DNA of 64,000 nucleotides. Source: an uncultured Arenicella sp. (GTDB taxonomy: Bacteria > Pseudomonadota > Gammaproteobacteria > Arenicellales > Arenicellaceae). Location: NCBI GenBank assembly GCA_947499305.1, contig CANMNN010000005.1:120013-184012 (forward strand), read 5' to 3'. The position numbers were made by a program, and so were the translations under genes. The notes under the pieces are model-generated. The model was not told the DNA's origin, ran no database searches, and saw nothing but the letters and a program-made list of their open reading frames with translations. Positions within the stretch are counted from its first letter, which is position 1, and every line of letters begins with the position of its first letter. Below, in pieces: positions 1-9,436 of this stretch.

Positions 1-935
1 TCCCATATTGCCCAACCAAAGGCGCTGGCGGCAAAACTAAAAGCGCCAAAGAAAACAAAAAATAACAATAAGAATGCAGTCAAGCCCATGTTTATATTCG
101 ATAGCCACTTAATGCCACGGCTCACGCCTGAAAGAGCCGAGATGGTGGACGCGATAATAACTACTCCAAGGGCAATTAGTTGAGCAGTAAGTGTGGGGGC
201 ACCAGCGTCGTTGAGAATCCAGTTCGCTCCAGTAATATTGAATACGCCAGAAGCAAATTGCGATACCCCGAAGCCGATTGTCACCGCTACACCAATAACG
301 GTTGCCACAATCGCGATGATATCGACTACGTTGCCGAGTAAGCCATCGACACTATTGCCCAGAATAGGCCGTAATGCGGACCTAAGTGTCAGTGGTTGCC
401 CTTTATGGTAGCTAAAGTAGGCCAAAGAAATGCCGAGAACCGCGTAGATTCCCCAAGGTGTTAAGGCCCAATGAAATAAGCCCCATTTGTATGCGTTTCG
501 AACATTGCCCTGAGATTCGGGTTCAGCCAGGCCGGCAAGCGTTTCGGGGTTAGTTGAAAAGTGAAAAATAGGTTCAGCGGTTGAGTATGTCAGCATTCCA
601 ATTCCGACACCGGCCCCGAACATCATGGCGAACCACGAAAAACGTGAAAACTCGGGTGCCTCACTATTTTTTGATAATCTAATTCGTCCGCTGGCTGGAA
701 TTAAGGCGATGACTAGCATGCTCAACATAAAGACGGCTGCGCTGAGCATGTACCAACTTCCGAAGTTTGCGATTGTCCAACTCTGGATTGTGCTTAGGCT
801 TTGGCTTGCTTGTTCTGGCTTGCTACTCGCCCAAACGACTAAAGCGATGACCAACAACTTGGGAACTTGCGCGACAGTGCGATTGTATCCGTGGTAGAAA
901 CCGAGCTTTGTCACACCATTGCCTGTGTTATTCAT
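1..935 (-). CDS. BCCT-family transporter, N-terminal part (cut by window edge)
   Basis: Secondary transporter of the betaine/carnitine/choline family, presumably importing glycine betaine or a similar methylated amine across the inner membrane. Translation from the ATG at 933-935 gives about 311 residues and runs off the window, so the C-terminal half is not visible. Family marks seen are MMFGAGVGIGM followed by STAEPIFHF, the tryptophan-rich HWALTPWGIYAVLG, and GIKWLSNINMGL in the later scaffold helix. The remainder is alternating hydrophobic helices. The nearby GbdR-like regulator, sarcosine oxidase and DMG dehydrogenase genes favour betaine as substrate. Choline, carnitine or DMSP cannot be excluded. 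A 17-bp palindrome sits about 50 bp upstream of the start. Confidence 0.9.
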   Translation of the reverse strand, partial: MNNTGNGVTKLGFYHGYNRTVAQVPKLLVIALVVWASSKPEQASQSLSTIQSWTIANFGSWYMLSAAVFMLSMLVIALIPASGRIRLSKNSEAPEFSRFSWFAMMFGAGVGIGMLTYSTAEPIFHFSTNPETLAGLAEPESQGNVRNAYKWGLFHWALTPWGIYAVLGISLAYFSYHKGQPLTLRSALRPILGNSVDGLLGNVVDIIAIVATVIGVAVTIGFGVSQFASGVFNITGANWILNDAGAPTLTAQLIALGVVIIASTISALSGVSRGIKWLSNINMGLTAFLLLFFVFFGAFSFAASAFGWAIW

Positions 936-981
936 AGTTTTAAAAAATTGTTATTGTTTTGTTCTAGCATAGACGATTTGT

Positions 982-998
982 TCAACTTTTAAAGTTGA
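982..998. promoter_or_regulatory. Palindrome upstream of the BCCT gene (candidate operator)
   Basis: TCAACTTTTAAAGTTGA, two 8-bp arms around one central base, lies 47 bp upstream of the BCCT start codon. The core AACTTTTAAA recurs before soxB (7812-7821), and the half-site AAGTTGA/TCAACTT flanks the region before the serine ammonia-lyase gene. A shared regulator site is an inference. Confidence 0.45.
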
Positions 999-1026
999 CT
1001 AGCTACGATTTGACGGAACAAGTTAG

Positions 1027-1077
1027 ACAGCCCTGAGCGCATAACAGCCCTGAGCGTATAACAGCCCTGAGCCGACA
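1027..1077. repeat. Three tandem 17-bp repeats
   Basis: Units at 1027-1043, 1044-1060 and 1061-1077 share ACAGCCCTGAGC. The first two differ at one base. The third runs into CCGACAAAGTCGAAC, which resembles half of the common proteobacterial intergenic palindrome built on CCCTGAGC and TCGAC. The repeats lie between the BCCT promoter region and the ilvC terminator. Confidence 0.75.
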
Positions 1078-1091
1078 AAGTCGAACGTCAT

Positions 1092-1127
1092 AAAAAAAGC
1101 CGAGCTGCTGTGTGCAACTCGGCTTTT
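1092..1127 (-). terminator. Rho-independent terminator of ilvC
   Basis: A GCCGAG/CTCGGC stem continues through one mismatch into TGC/GCA, around a 5-nt loop. Seven A on the left become a U-tract on the minus strand, and TTTT on the right makes it weakly bidirectional. It sits 26 bp beyond the ilvC stop codon. Confidence 0.85.
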
Positions 1128-1152
1128 CGGTAAAACTTGAAAAGTAGGTCGT

Positions 1153-2631
1153 TTATACGATCGCTTTCATATCTTTCATGTAGCCACGCAGCTTTTGACC
1201 AACAACTTCAACTGGGTGCTCACGTAATGCTTTGTTTACTTCAACTAGGCGAGTGTTATCAACACCAGCATCCGCAAGGTCAAGGCCTTTGCCGATTACG
1301 TCAGCTTTAATGTTAGGCATGAACTTCTCAGCAAGAAGAGGACGAGCTGCTTGATCGAACAAGTAGCAACCATATTCAGCTGTATCTGAAATAACGACGT
1401 TCATTTCGTAAAGCTTCTTGCGCGCGATGGTGTTTGCGATAAGCGGCGTTTCATGCAGCGACTCGTAGTAAGCTGAATCTTCGATAATACCAGCGTCAAC
1501 CATGGTTTCGAAAGCAAGCTCAACACCTGCGCGTACGAACGCTACCAGTAAGATGCCTTTATCGAAGTACTCTTGCTCAGAGATTTCGTCAGAAGTAATT
1601 TCTTGCTTCTCGAAGTTAGTCTCCGCTGTTTCAGCGCGCCATTTGTGAAGGTTTACATCGTCGGCATCCCAATCAGCCATCATAGTGCTTGAAAATTCAC
1701 CTGAGATGATGTCGTCTTGGTGCTTTTGGAATAATGGGCGAAGTAAATCTTTCAACTCTTCGGACAGGTCAAACGCTTTGATCTTGGCTGGGTTGCTTAA
1801 GCGGTCCATCATGTTGGTTACGCCACCGTGCTTTAGAGCTTCGGTAACCGTTTCCCAACCGTATTGGATTAGCTTTGCCGCGTAGCCAGGCTCAACGCCT
1901 TCTTCCACCATTTTGTCGAAGCCAAGAACCGCACCAGTTTGAAGCACGCCGCAAAGAATTGTTTGCTCGCCCATCAAATCTGATTTTACTTCTGCGATTG
2001 GAGATGACTCCAAGACGCCAGCACGATGACCGCCTGTGCCTACAGCTAGTGCTTTGGCTATTTCAAGGCCGTCGCCATTCGGGTCGTTTTCACGGTGAAC
2101 CGCGATCAAGGTTGGTACACCAAAGCCACGGACGAATTCGTGACGTACCTCAGAGCCTGGGCATTTCGGGCACATCATCACTACTGTGATGTCTTTGTTG
2201 ATTTGCATACCTTCTTCAACCAAATTGAAGCCATGAGCATAATCAAGGACTGAGCCAGCTTTCATTAACGGCATAACCGCTTTAACAACCGGGCTGTGTT
2301 GCTTATCAGGAGTCAGGTTCATGACGATGTCGGCAGTAGGAATCAATTCTTCATAGGTTCCGACGGTAAAACCATTGTCCACCGCATTTTGGTAAGACTG
2401 ACGCTTTTCAGCAATAGCTTCAGGGCGAAGTGCATAGCTTACATCTAGGCCTGAGTCTTTCAAGCACAAGCCTTGGTTCAAACCTTGAGCGCCACAACCG
2501 ATGATGACGATCTTCTTATCGCGGATATATTCCACGCCATTATCGAATTCGTTACGGTCCATAAAACGGCATTTGCCGAGCTCTTCTAACTGCACTCGCA
2601 ATGGCAGCGTATTAAAATAATTGATGCGCAC
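1153..2631 (-). CDS. ilvC: Ketol-acid reductoisomerase (NADP+), class II
   Basis: Second enzyme of valine, leucine and isoleucine synthesis; it isomerises and reduces acetolactate or acetohydroxybutyrate in the cytosol. The 492-residue length matches the long class II enzyme of Escherichia coli (about 491) and not the ~330-residue class I form. The N-terminus (YFNTLPLR, then LGKCRFM) is typical. The Rossmann motif [12 protein letters not shown] is near residue 44, [13 protein letters not shown] lies in the middle, and the class II duplicated knotted domain fills the C-terminal half. The start is GTG at 2631, preceded by an AGGAG ribosome-binding site. It is monocistronic, with its own terminator. 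No attenuator or ilvY-type regulator is visible next to it. Confidence 0.97.
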   Translation of the reverse strand: MRINYFNTLPLRVQLEELGKCRFMDRNEFDNGVEYIRDKKIVIIGCGAQGLNQGLCLKDSGLDVSYALRPEAIAEKRQSYQNAVDNGFTVGTYEELIPTADIVMNLTPDKQHSPVVKAVMPLMKAGSVLDYAHGFNLVEEGMQINKDITVVMMCPKCPGSEVRHEFVRGFGVPTLIAVHRENDPNGDGLEIAKALAVGTGGHRAGVLESSPIAEVKSDLMGEQTILCGVLQTGAVLGFDKMVEEGVEPGYAAKLIQYGWETVTEALKHGGVTNMMDRLSNPAKIKAFDLSEELKDLLRPLFQKHQDDIISGEFSSTMMADWDADDVNLHKWRAETAETNFEKQEITSDEISEQEYFDKGILLVAFVRAGVELAFETMVDAGIIEDSAYYESLHETPLIANTIARKKLYEMNVVISDTAEYGCYLFDQAARPLLAEKFMPNIKADVIGKGLDLADAGVDNTRLVEVNKALREHPVEVVGQKLRGYMKDMKAIV

Positions 2632-3288
2632 AAGGCACTCCTGATAGTGGTTCCAGAAATAGGAGCGATATAATAATCGAACTTTCTGCGGAAACCTAAT
2701 GCATACGGCGAATTATCGTGATTTTTCAGGCTTTTTTGACTGTTTTTGGTCTCTGCGATTGTTGAACTATACACGCGCTCTCGGCAAGCTGTATCGTGGG
2801 GCTACACGACCTATTGCGACAAGAAAAACGATGGTGAATGTAAGCTTAGCGGAATTTGTAGTTGCGCCATTGTGTAGTTGCGCCATTGCCTCCTCTACTC
2901 GATCTTAACTCAGCTCAATAATCATGGCTTTGGAAATGTGTACCTATAATAAGAACAGACACGACTGCGTTTGATGTCTGTATGGTCTGCGCTCGATCTC
3001 TTCTTAGTGCTGTAATCGGCGCGCTGCAATCGGCCAGCTAACTGCATGGAATAAGGTGCCACTATTGATTTCAATGCTCGTGCATTTTTCGAGTTACATG
3101 GCAGGGTTTGGTGCTATTATCGATTTAGGTCAGTTATGTCGAACGAATTTGGCTGCTACCTAAAAGAATAATAAATGCGGTTATCACCCGCTGTTTTACA
3201 AGGCTTTGATTAAAGCCAGTGTTGCTAAATTTACGCTGTCTAATACAGGTCCGAGCTGTGGCTTAGATAACGTTTGAGGATATTTAGA
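2632..3288. other. Long divergent intergenic region ilvC / GbdR-like gene
   Basis: No convincing gene in this 657-bp stretch; short open frames here lack ribosome-binding sites and recognisable products. It must hold the promoters of ilvC (minus) and the AraC-type gene (plus). A TATAAT hexamer occurs near 2945 but has no clear -35 partner. A 16-bp unit, TGTAGTTGCGCCATTG, is perfectly duplicated in tandem at 2857-2888. Confidence 0.6.
2857..2888. repeat. Perfect tandem duplication of a 16-bp unit
   Basis: TGTAGTTGCGCCATTG occurs at 2857-2872 and again at 2873-2888 in non-coding DNA. Probably a recent slippage duplication; no function is evident. Confidence 0.8.
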
Positions 3289-4272
3289 ATGCCAGAAATA
3301 AGAGCGGTTAATTCCAAGCCTACGCGATATGGATTTTTACTACTGCCTAATTATTCTATGATCGCGCTGAGTTCAGCGGTAGAAGTGTTGCGAATGGCGA
3401 ATCAACTTGGCCGTCAAGAGCACTTTCAGTGGCCCACCTATACTCTCGATGGTAACTCTGTGCTGGCCAGTAATGGCTTTGAAATATCCCCTGGTAAAAA
3501 GCTTGAAGATGCTGGCCATCTTGATGTGCTATTTGTTTGCAGCGGCATGCGTGTGCAAGAGCAGTGGAACGATCAAGTCAGCCGATTGCTGCATAAATTC
3601 AAATCTCGTAAAACGATTTTAGGGGGGCTGTGCACTGGCACTTATATTCTTGCGCGAGCTGGCTTGTTAGACGGTTACCGAGCGACGATTCATTGGGAAA
3701 ATATAGCTAGTTTGCGAGAAATGACCCCCGAAGTCATTACCACCGAAGAGCTTTTCGAACTAGACCGGGATCGTTATACCGCCGCTGGTGGAACTGCCCC
3801 TTTAGATATGATGCTGCAGTTAGTAAAGAAACGTCATGGCAACCAATTGGCAGTGTCAATTTCAGAACAGTTTATGTGTGACCGAATGCGCGGCGCCTAT
3901 GATAAACAACGTATCCCACTGAGGCTAATAGTAGGTACCGACCAGCCCAAGTTAACGGAAGCGGTCGCCTTGATGGAAGCCAATTTGGAAGAGCTTATCG
4001 CCCTTGACGATTTAGCGTCTTTGGTAGGGATTTCTCGGCGCCAATTAGAACGACTGTTTAATAAGTATTTAGATTGCGTGCCACGCCGATACTATTTGGA
4101 TTTGCGTCTAAAAAAAGCCCGTCAACTATTGCTTCAAACTGATAAGTCGATAGCAGAAGTAGCAATTGCTTGCGGCTTTGTTTCTGCTCCGCATTTCAGT
4201 AAATCTTACCGCGACCGCTACAATGTCTCACCTAGAGATGAAAGGCAGCTGCGCCGCGATAAGCTTTCTTAA
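3289..4272 (+). CDS. gbdR: GATase1/DJ-1-type AraC-family regulator, GbdR-like
   Basis: Transcription regulator with an N-terminal DJ-1/PfpI (GATase1-like) ligand-sensing domain (about residues 10-180; GFLLLPNYSMIALSSAVE at the front and GGLCTGTYILARAG at the elbow) and a C-terminal double helix-turn-helix AraC domain (about 225-320; LASLVGISRRQLERLF and IAEVAIACGFVSAPHFS). This is the architecture of GbdR, CdhR and GlxA. In pseudomonads GbdR responds to glycine betaine and dimethylglycine and activates soxBDAG, serine dehydratase and DMG oxidation genes. The same gene set surrounds this one, which is the main reason for the assignment. I chose ATG 3289, with TGAGGA 8 bases upstream, over an in-frame TTG at 3274. 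CdhR-like carnitine sensing is the main alternative. Confidence 0.8.
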   Translation: MPEIRAVNSKPTRYGFLLLPNYSMIALSSAVEVLRMANQLGRQEHFQWPTYTLDGNSVLASNGFEISPGKKLEDAGHLDVLFVCSGMRVQEQWNDQVSRLLHKFKSRKTILGGLCTGTYILARAGLLDGYRATIHWENIASLREMTPEVITTEELFELDRDRYTAAGGTAPLDMMLQLVKKRHGNQLAVSISEQFMCDRMRGAYDKQRIPLRLIVGTDQPKLTEAVALMEANLEELIALDDLASLVGISRRQLERLFNKYLDCVPRRYYLDLRLKKARQLLLQTDKSIAEVAIACGFVSAPHFSKSYRDRYNVSPRDERQLRRDKLS

Positions 4273-4317
4273 TTGAAGTATATCAATAGATAAATCCTCA
4301 CCTGAAAGCACTCAGAA

Positions 4318-5403
4318 CTAGTTGAGTGCTGGAGAGCTTGAGTTCTCAAAGAGGGTAACAGATTGTCGAATGATTTCGTTCATACGGTCCTGACTTTCTC
4401 GGTTGATACAGTGCATTGCTTCTTCAAAATGGGTCACAGAGCAGTTGGTTAGTGATGCACAAAACTCAGTCGCGATATCCGTTCTAACTAAGCGATCATC
4501 GCCCGCGGTAAACACTTTTACCGGTTGCGTTAGTGCTTTCATAAACTCAGGGTCGAGCAATTTTTGAGTCGAGCTTGTAGTTTCTTTTAACCATTTAATG
4601 GTGACGCCGCGAGTGCGTAAGCTTTCATCTAAGGCAAACATCGCGCTCTGCAATTGTGCGGTTTCGGGGTTAGAGTTACAACCATTTGCTTCTCCAAAAA
4701 CCAGAGGTAGAGGCGGCCATTGAGCGCTTCCTGGGGCATACATCTCGCCTAGGCCGATGGCGTTTAGGGTGTGCGCGATGTTGCTTAGTGTCGAGTGACT
4801 CATGTCACCGCTGTTGATTTGAATCATTGGGACGACTAGCGCGAAGGCGTTTACATCGACACCTTGTTCGGCCGCCATTCGCATTGTGATGTGGGCACCT
4901 TTAGAAATTGAGAAAAAGAATAAGGGCTCCCCGTCTCGCTTTACTTTGCGAGCAAATTTGGCAACGTCGCTGGCTAGTATCGAAAAGTCTTCTACGTAAC
5001 CTTTTTCTGGGTTACTTAGTGGTCGGTATGACTTGCCTTGGCCACGATACTCAATCGCTGCCACCCTAAAGCCAGAACGATTAAGTTGCGTAATGGTTTC
5101 CATTGACATTTCTATCGTACCCGTAAAACCAGGGACAAACACGATTGTCCCCTTGGCATTAGGGGCATCTACTGAGCCAGTTCTGAGGCTTACACCTTGT
5201 TCAGGTGTAAACGTTTCGAACGCCCAGCCTGATGGCGGAGGAGTTACTTTACCCGCGAGATACTCGGAGGCTTGTTCGCGTTGCTTAGCGCTTATCTTGG
5301 TGTATTCATGCGATTCAAATTTTACGGCTATGAAAGTAATGAACCAGGCTAGGACGACCAAAGCCAGAATGGCCTGAGCGCTGCGTTTTATAAATGTGAT
5401 CAT
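4318..5403 (-). CDS. Membrane-anchored alpha/beta hydrolase (lysophospholipase/S33-like)
   Basis: 361-residue serine hydrolase. An N-terminal hydrophobic helix (AQAILALVVLAWFITFIAV, about residues 9-27) acts as a signal anchor, placing the catalytic domain in the periplasm. The fold is visible as IVFVPGFTGT (oxyanion strand), AIEYRGQGKSYR (typical of monoglyceride lipase/lysophospholipase relatives) and nucleophile elbow FFFSISKGAHI, where the usual first glycine of GxSxG is serine. The acid is in VFTAGDDRLV and the histidine in EEAMHCINRES. The substrate is unknown; a lysophospholipid or acylglycerol ester would fit the family. It is convergent with the AraC-type gene and divergent from the Sel1-repeat gene, so it is probably a single-gene unit. 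Confidence 0.82.
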   Translation of the reverse strand: MITFIKRSAQAILALVVLAWFITFIAVKFESHEYTKISAKQREQASEYLAGKVTPPPSGWAFETFTPEQGVSLRTGSVDAPNAKGTIVFVPGFTGTIEMSMETITQLNRSGFRVAAIEYRGQGKSYRPLSNPEKGYVEDFSILASDVAKFARKVKRDGEPLFFFSISKGAHITMRMAAEQGVDVNAFALVVPMIQINSGDMSHSTLSNIAHTLNAIGLGEMYAPGSAQWPPLPLVFGEANGCNSNPETAQLQSAMFALDESLRTRGVTIKWLKETTSSTQKLLDPEFMKALTQPVKVFTAGDDRLVRTDIATEFCASLTNCSVTHFEEAMHCINRESQDRMNEIIRQSVTLFENSSSPALN

Positions 5404-5614
5404 GAATCGGGCCTATTCTTCTATTGTGCTTATAATCATTGTTTAACTTCACGATGGGCTCAGGTGTTAAGTACGTGGTTTGGAGCATTAACTGCTTGAT
5501 AAATTTCAATTTCGCGCTTTTGGATAGTTTGTTGTAAGCTTAAGATTATCGTCGACACTATGTTCGATATTGGACATACGCGTTTTCCCTACAATTTTAA
5601 CCGAGACAGAGATT

Positions 5615-6229
5615 ATGACTAGAAAATTATTATTGTTAGCACTACTATTTTCACCTTCGATGAGCGTATTGGCGCAAGAGGCGAAACCAGTGAATTTTCC
5701 CAGACCTAACGAGCTGCCGAGCATTATCAATGCTACAGAGTACGATAAAAAGAATATTGGCATGACAATGCCAGATAAGGAAGTCGTTTATAAGTCTAGT
5801 AAAGACCTGGAGGAGCAAGTAACCAAGGGTGTGCGTCTATATCACCAACAAGATTATGAAGCAGCTTACCCATTGCTGAGTGAAGCCGCTTTATGGGGCT
5901 TGAAAACACCTCAGTCTATGATTGGTGTTATGTACACTCAGGGCCTACACGTAGATCAATCTATTGAACGAGGCATGGCTTGGCTAGGTGTCGCGAATGA
6001 AAACGGCAAGGATAAAAAAGCCAAGAAGATGTTTAAGTCTATTTACAAGCAACTTGATGATAAGCAAAAAGCGTATATTGACGGTTTGGTTGTTAATTAT
6101 ACAAATCGATACGGAATCGAAGCGCAGAACATAATTTGTAAAAATAAACGTCAAGCAGGCAGCAACATTCCAACAAAGATATGTGCTAAAAGGCCTGGTA
6201 CTACGTCGTTTTACTATCCTATGCAATAA
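5615..6229 (+). CDS. Exported Sel1-repeat (TPR-like) protein
   Basis: 204-residue secreted protein of unknown function. ATG 5615 directly begins a signal peptide (MTRKLLLLALLFSPSMSVLA, cleavage before QEA); an upstream TTG at 5570 would bury it, so I reject that start. The mature protein has a stretch at about residues 85-150 with the A-x-x-x-L and GxxY spacing of Sel1-like repeats (YEAAYPLLSEAALWGLKT, MIGVMYTQGLHVDQSIERG, MAWLGVANENGKDK). These repeats usually bind other proteins. Two cysteines near the C-terminus could form a disulphide in the periplasm. It is monocistronic, with a strong hairpin 10 bases past the stop codon. Confidence 0.75.
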   Translation: MTRKLLLLALLFSPSMSVLAQEAKPVNFPRPNELPSIINATEYDKKNIGMTMPDKEVVYKSSKDLEEQVTKGVRLYHQQDYEAAYPLLSEAALWGLKTPQSMIGVMYTQGLHVDQSIERGMAWLGVANENGKDKKAKKMFKSIYKQLDDKQKAYIDGLVVNYTNRYGIEAQNIICKNKRQAGSNIPTKICAKRPGTTSFYYPMQ

Positions 6230-6238
6230 GTTTGGAAG

Positions 6239-6272
6239 CTGTTTGTCTGGCGCGCTCTCGCCAGACAAACAG
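6239..6272 (+). terminator. Perfect 14-bp hairpin after the Sel1-repeat gene
   Basis: CTGTTTGTCTGGCG (6239-6252) and CGCCAGACAAACAG (6259-6272) pair perfectly around a 6-nt loop. No U-tract follows, so it may work as a mRNA 3' stabiliser or a weak terminator. Confidence 0.6.
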
Positions 6273-6357
6273 TTCATTGAGAGTTTGGTGTATCACACTA
6301 AACTCTTCGTGAATTTAGGCGTGAGTCGCAGTCGCATAAGTGTGAGTCGTCGATGGT

Positions 6358-6394
6358 TAAGTTGATTTACACTGCTATTATATTCTTCAACTTA
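6358..6394. promoter_or_regulatory. Inverted repeat upstream of serine ammonia-lyase gene
   Basis: TAAGTTGA (6358-6365) and TCAACTTA (6387-6394) form 8-bp inverted arms 21 bp apart, 25 bp before the start codon. The same half-site forms the palindrome before the BCCT gene (982-998). A binding site is inferred, not shown. Confidence 0.35.
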
Positions 6395-6418
6395 TATTCT
6401 GCCTAAAGAAGGTTTGCC

Positions 6419-7798
6419 ATGAGCATCAGCGCATTTGATTTATTCACTATCGGTATTGGGCCGTCAAGTTCTCATACTATTGGCCCAATGCGTGCAGCCA
6501 AATGGTTTGTTGACGGGCTTACCGAGCAAGGAGTGCTAACTAGAGTCGATCGAATTAAAGTCGAATTATATGGCTCGTTAGGTGCAACAGGCAAAGGCCA
6601 TGGATCGGATAAGGCCGTTTTGCTAGGGCTTCAAGGAGATTTACCGGAAACGGTTGATGTAGATACCGTTGAACAACAATTGGAATCTATTAGAAGCTCG
6701 AAGATGATATCGCTTAATCGCGACCACGCCATTAGCATGGACGAGTTGAATGATCTAATAATGCATCGTCGCGAAACCTTAGAACATCATTCAAATGGGA
6801 TGAAATTTGCTGCGTTTAATGCCGACGGTCAAGAGCTGGTCAATAAAATCTACTATTCCGTTGGTGGCGGTTTCGTGCTCGATGAAGCCGCGATGGGTGC
6901 AGACCGTATAGTTGAAGATTCCACCGAGCTGCCATACCCGTTTAACACCGCAGAAGAACTATTGGCGATCACGCGAGAGCATCAACTGTCGATTAGCGAT
7001 GTGATGTTTGAAAATGAGAAAATGTGGCGCAGCGAAGAAGAAATTCGTGAAGGCATGCTAGAGATATGGCGAGTCATGAAAGGCTGTGTGCAGCGCGGTT
7101 GCGAACAAAAAGGTGTGTTGTCGGGCGGCTTAAAGGTTAAGCGTAGAGCCGCTGAGTTATATGAGAACTTGAAAGCTCAACCGGAAGCGTCATTACGAGA
7201 CCCATTATGTATTCTCGATTGGGTTAATTTATACGCACTGGCCGTCAATGAAGAGAACGCCGGTGGCGGTCGAGTCGTAACGGCGCCGACCAATGGTGCG
7301 GCTGGAATCATTCCAGCGATTATGCATTACTATGATCGCTTTATACTGGGTGCAAACGACGATGGCATAGTCCGTTTTCTTCTAACGGCTGCAGCGATCG
7401 GAACTTTGTTCAAAAAAAATGCATCGATTTCCGGCGCAGAGGTCGGCTGTCAGGGCGAGGTTGGTTCAGCATGCTCGATGGCCGCTGGCGCTTTGTGTGA
7501 AGTCTTGGGTGGCACGCCGGAGCAGGTAGAAAATGCGGCCGAAATAGGCATGGAACATAACCTTGGCCTAACCTGTGACCCCGTTGGGGGCTTGGTGCAA
7601 GTGCCTTGTATAGAGCGTAACGCCATGGCTTCAGTAAAAGCCATTAATGCTGCACGCATGGCTATGCGCGGGGATGGTACACACTTTGTATCGCTTGATA
7701 AGGTGATCAAGACCATGCGTGATACGGGTGCTGATATGCAAACTAAATACAAGGAAACTTCTCGTGGTGGACTCGCGGTTAATGTCATTGAATGCTGA
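6419..7798 (+). CDS. sdaA: L-serine ammonia-lyase, [4Fe-4S] single-chain type
   Basis: Deaminates L-serine to pyruvate and ammonia. The 459-residue chain matches the single-chain SdaA/SdaB type (about 454): an N-terminal beta domain starting [20 protein letters not shown] and a C-terminal alpha domain with the cluster. The cluster cysteines are at residues 344 (GCQGEVG), 386 (LTCDPVGG) and 397 (QVPCIERN), with the spacing known from the Legionella enzyme. An AAGAAGG ribosome-binding site precedes ATG 6419. It lies just upstream of soxBDAG, as in pseudomonad betaine clusters, where glycine plus C1 becomes serine and then pyruvate. The 52-bp gap to soxB permits co-transcription. Confidence 0.95.
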   Translation: MSISAFDLFTIGIGPSSSHTIGPMRAAKWFVDGLTEQGVLTRVDRIKVELYGSLGATGKGHGSDKAVLLGLQGDLPETVDVDTVEQQLESIRSSKMISLNRDHAISMDELNDLIMHRRETLEHHSNGMKFAAFNADGQELVNKIYYSVGGGFVLDEAAMGADRIVEDSTELPYPFNTAEELLAITREHQLSISDVMFENEKMWRSEEEIREGMLEIWRVMKGCVQRGCEQKGVLSGGLKVKRRAAELYENLKAQPEASLRDPLCILDWVNLYALAVNEENAGGGRVVTAPTNGAAGIIPAIMHYYDRFILGANDDGIVRFLLTAAAIGTLFKKNASISGAEVGCQGEVGSACSMAAGALCEVLGGTPEQVENAAEIGMEHNLGLTCDPVGGLVQVPCIERNAMASVKAINAARMAMRGDGTHFVSLDKVIKTMRDTGADMQTKYKETSRGGLAVNVIEC

Positions 7799-7810
7799 GA
7801 CGCTACTGGC

Positions 7811-7825
7811 TAACTTTTAAATTTG
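7811..7825. promoter_or_regulatory. AACTTTTAAA-containing site before soxB
   Basis: TAACTTTTAAATTTG matches the centre of the BCCT-gene palindrome at 13 of 15 positions and sits 25 bp upstream of soxB. It is a candidate binding site for the same regulator, inferred from similarity only. Confidence 0.3.
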
Positions 7826-7850
7826 GGCAAACTGTAAATTTGTAAAGCTT

Positions 7851-9101
7851 ATGAACAAGTATTCGATTTTTTCGCTAGCTCGAAATGCAATGAGCCACCA
7901 TGAAAAGTGGCAACGCGCTTGGCGTAGCCCATCTCCGAAGAAGCGATACGATGCCATTATTGTTGGTGGTGGTGGCCATGGTCTGGCGACTGCCTATTAC
8001 ATGGCAAAGGAGCATGGAATGCGCAATATTGCCGTGCTTGAAAAAGGCTGGATCGGTGGTGGAAACACAGGTCGAAATACTACAATTGTTAGGTCGAATT
8101 ATCTTTGGGATGAAGCCGCACAGTTATATGAAAAGTCAATGAAGCTGTGGGAAGGTCTGAGCCAAGATCTTAACTACAATGTGATGTTCAGTCAGAGAGG
8201 AGTGTATAACCTAGGGCATACCCTGCAAGACATGCGCGATATTCAACGCCGCGTTAACGCTAATCGATTGAATGGCGTAGATGGGGAGGTGGTCGATGCC
8301 GCTGAATTGCAAAAACGCATACCGCATTTAAATTGTTCTCCTGATAGTCGCTACCCAGTGCTAGGAGCCTCTTTTCAAGCACGTGGCGGGACTGCTCGGC
8401 ATGACGCTGTCGCCTGGGGATTTGCTCGCGCGGCGGATAACTTGGGCGTGGATATTATTCAAAACTGCGAAGTCATTGGTTTTCGTCGCGAGAATGGTGA
8501 GATTCAAGGTGTAGAAACAAGCCAAGGCTATATTGAATCGCCTAAAGTTGGTGTGGTTACGGCGGGCAGTTCAAGTGTGCTCGCCAATATGGCTGGCTTA
8601 CGATTGCCGCTTGAGAGCCACCCTCTTCAAGCGTTTGTATCCGAGCCAATTAAACCCATATTGGATACTGTTGTAATGTCGAATGCGGTGCATGGATATA
8701 TCAGTCAATCAGACAAAGGCGATTTGGTGATCGGCGCTGGTATCGATAGTTATAACGGTTACGGTCAACGGGGCAGCTTCACTACTATTGAACACACAAT
8801 GACGGCCATCATGGAGCTCTTTCCAATATTTAGCCGTGTGCGGATGAATCGTCAATGGGGCGGTATTGTTGATACCTGTCCGGATGCTTGTCCAATCATC
8901 AGTAAAACCGATATCAAGGGCTTGTATTTCAACTGCGGTTGGGGAACCGGTGGCTTTAAAGCCACTCCGGGTTCTGGTTGGGTCTTTGCGCATACCGTTG
9001 CCAATGATAACCCGCACGAATTAAATGCCGCATTTGCGCTAGATCGTTTTATATCGGGCGCGTTAATAGATGAACACGGCGCCGCCGGCGTCGCGCACTA
9101 G
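7851..9101 (+). CDS. soxB: Sarcosine oxidase, beta subunit
   Basis: Catalytic beta subunit of heterotetrameric sarcosine oxidase, which demethylates sarcosine to glycine, giving 5,10-methylene-THF and H2O2. 416 residues with the family N-terminus ([17 protein letters not shown]), an FAD Rossmann motif [16 protein letters not shown] at about 35-50, and [18 protein letters not shown], whose histidine (about residue 184) corresponds to the covalent FMN attachment site of this family. The C-terminus has [18 protein letters not shown] 7851 is chosen because it keeps the conserved N-terminal segment, although its ribosome-binding site is weak. First gene of a tight soxBDAG operon. Confidence 0.97.
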   Translation: MNKYSIFSLARNAMSHHEKWQRAWRSPSPKKRYDAIIVGGGGHGLATAYYMAKEHGMRNIAVLEKGWIGGGNTGRNTTIVRSNYLWDEAAQLYEKSMKLWEGLSQDLNYNVMFSQRGVYNLGHTLQDMRDIQRRVNANRLNGVDGEVVDAAELQKRIPHLNCSPDSRYPVLGASFQARGGTARHDAVAWGFARAADNLGVDIIQNCEVIGFRRENGEIQGVETSQGYIESPKVGVVTAGSSSVLANMAGLRLPLESHPLQAFVSEPIKPILDTVVMSNAVHGYISQSDKGDLVIGAGIDSYNGYGQRGSFTTIEHTMTAIMELFPIFSRVRMNRQWGGIVDTCPDACPIISKTDIKGLYFNCGWGTGGFKATPGSGWVFAHTVANDNPHELNAAFALDRFISGALIDEHGAAGVAH

Positions 9102-9112
9102 GGGGCGGGCTG

Positions 9113-9436
9113 ATGTTGTTAATTGAATGTCCGTATTGTGGTGTACGCGACGAAAGCGAATTCACATACAGCGGCGAAGCACACATAGTACGCCCGCTGG
9201 AGCCAAGCGCATTGAGCGATAAAGAATGGGCGGACTATTTGTTCTACCGAAGTAACCCAAAAGGTTTGCACCGAGAAATGTGGTATCACTCTGCGGGCTG
9301 TCGGCGTTACTTCAATGCTGTGCGTGATACCGTGACATATAAATTCAAATGTGTTTATAAAATTGGTGATTCCCAACCAAACCTGGATGAGCTGAGTTCA
9401 AGTGCAAAGCACCCTGCTGATGTGGAGGCCAAGTAA
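9113..9436 (+). CDS. soxD: Sarcosine oxidase, delta subunit (zinc-binding)
   Basis: Small structural subunit (107 residues) of heterotetrameric sarcosine oxidase. CPYCG at residues 6-10 supplies two zinc ligands, with the later histidine and cysteine in WYHSAGCRRYFNAVRDT as likely remaining ligands. The conserved EWADYLFYRSNPKG stretch is also present. A very strong purine-rich ribosome-binding site (GGGGGCGGG) precedes ATG 9113, 11 bases after soxB. Its stop overlaps the soxA start by one base (TAATG), so translation is probably coupled. Confidence 0.96.
   Translation: MLLIECPYCGVRDESEFTYSGEAHIVRPLEPSALSDKEWADYLFYRSNPKGLHREMWYHSAGCRRYFNAVRDTVTYKFKCVYKIGDSQPNLDELSSSAKHPADVEAK

Noticed and set aside
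2586..2908. Short open frames on both strands upstream of ilvC
   Set aside because: One overlaps the ilvC start and the other spans a tandem repeat; neither has a ribosome-binding site or plausible protein composition.
4307..4330. AGCACTCA/TGAGTGCT hairpin between the GbdR-like gene and the hydrolase
   Set aside because: Stem is good but overlaps the hydrolase stop codon and has no U-tract on either strand; kept out of the terminator list.
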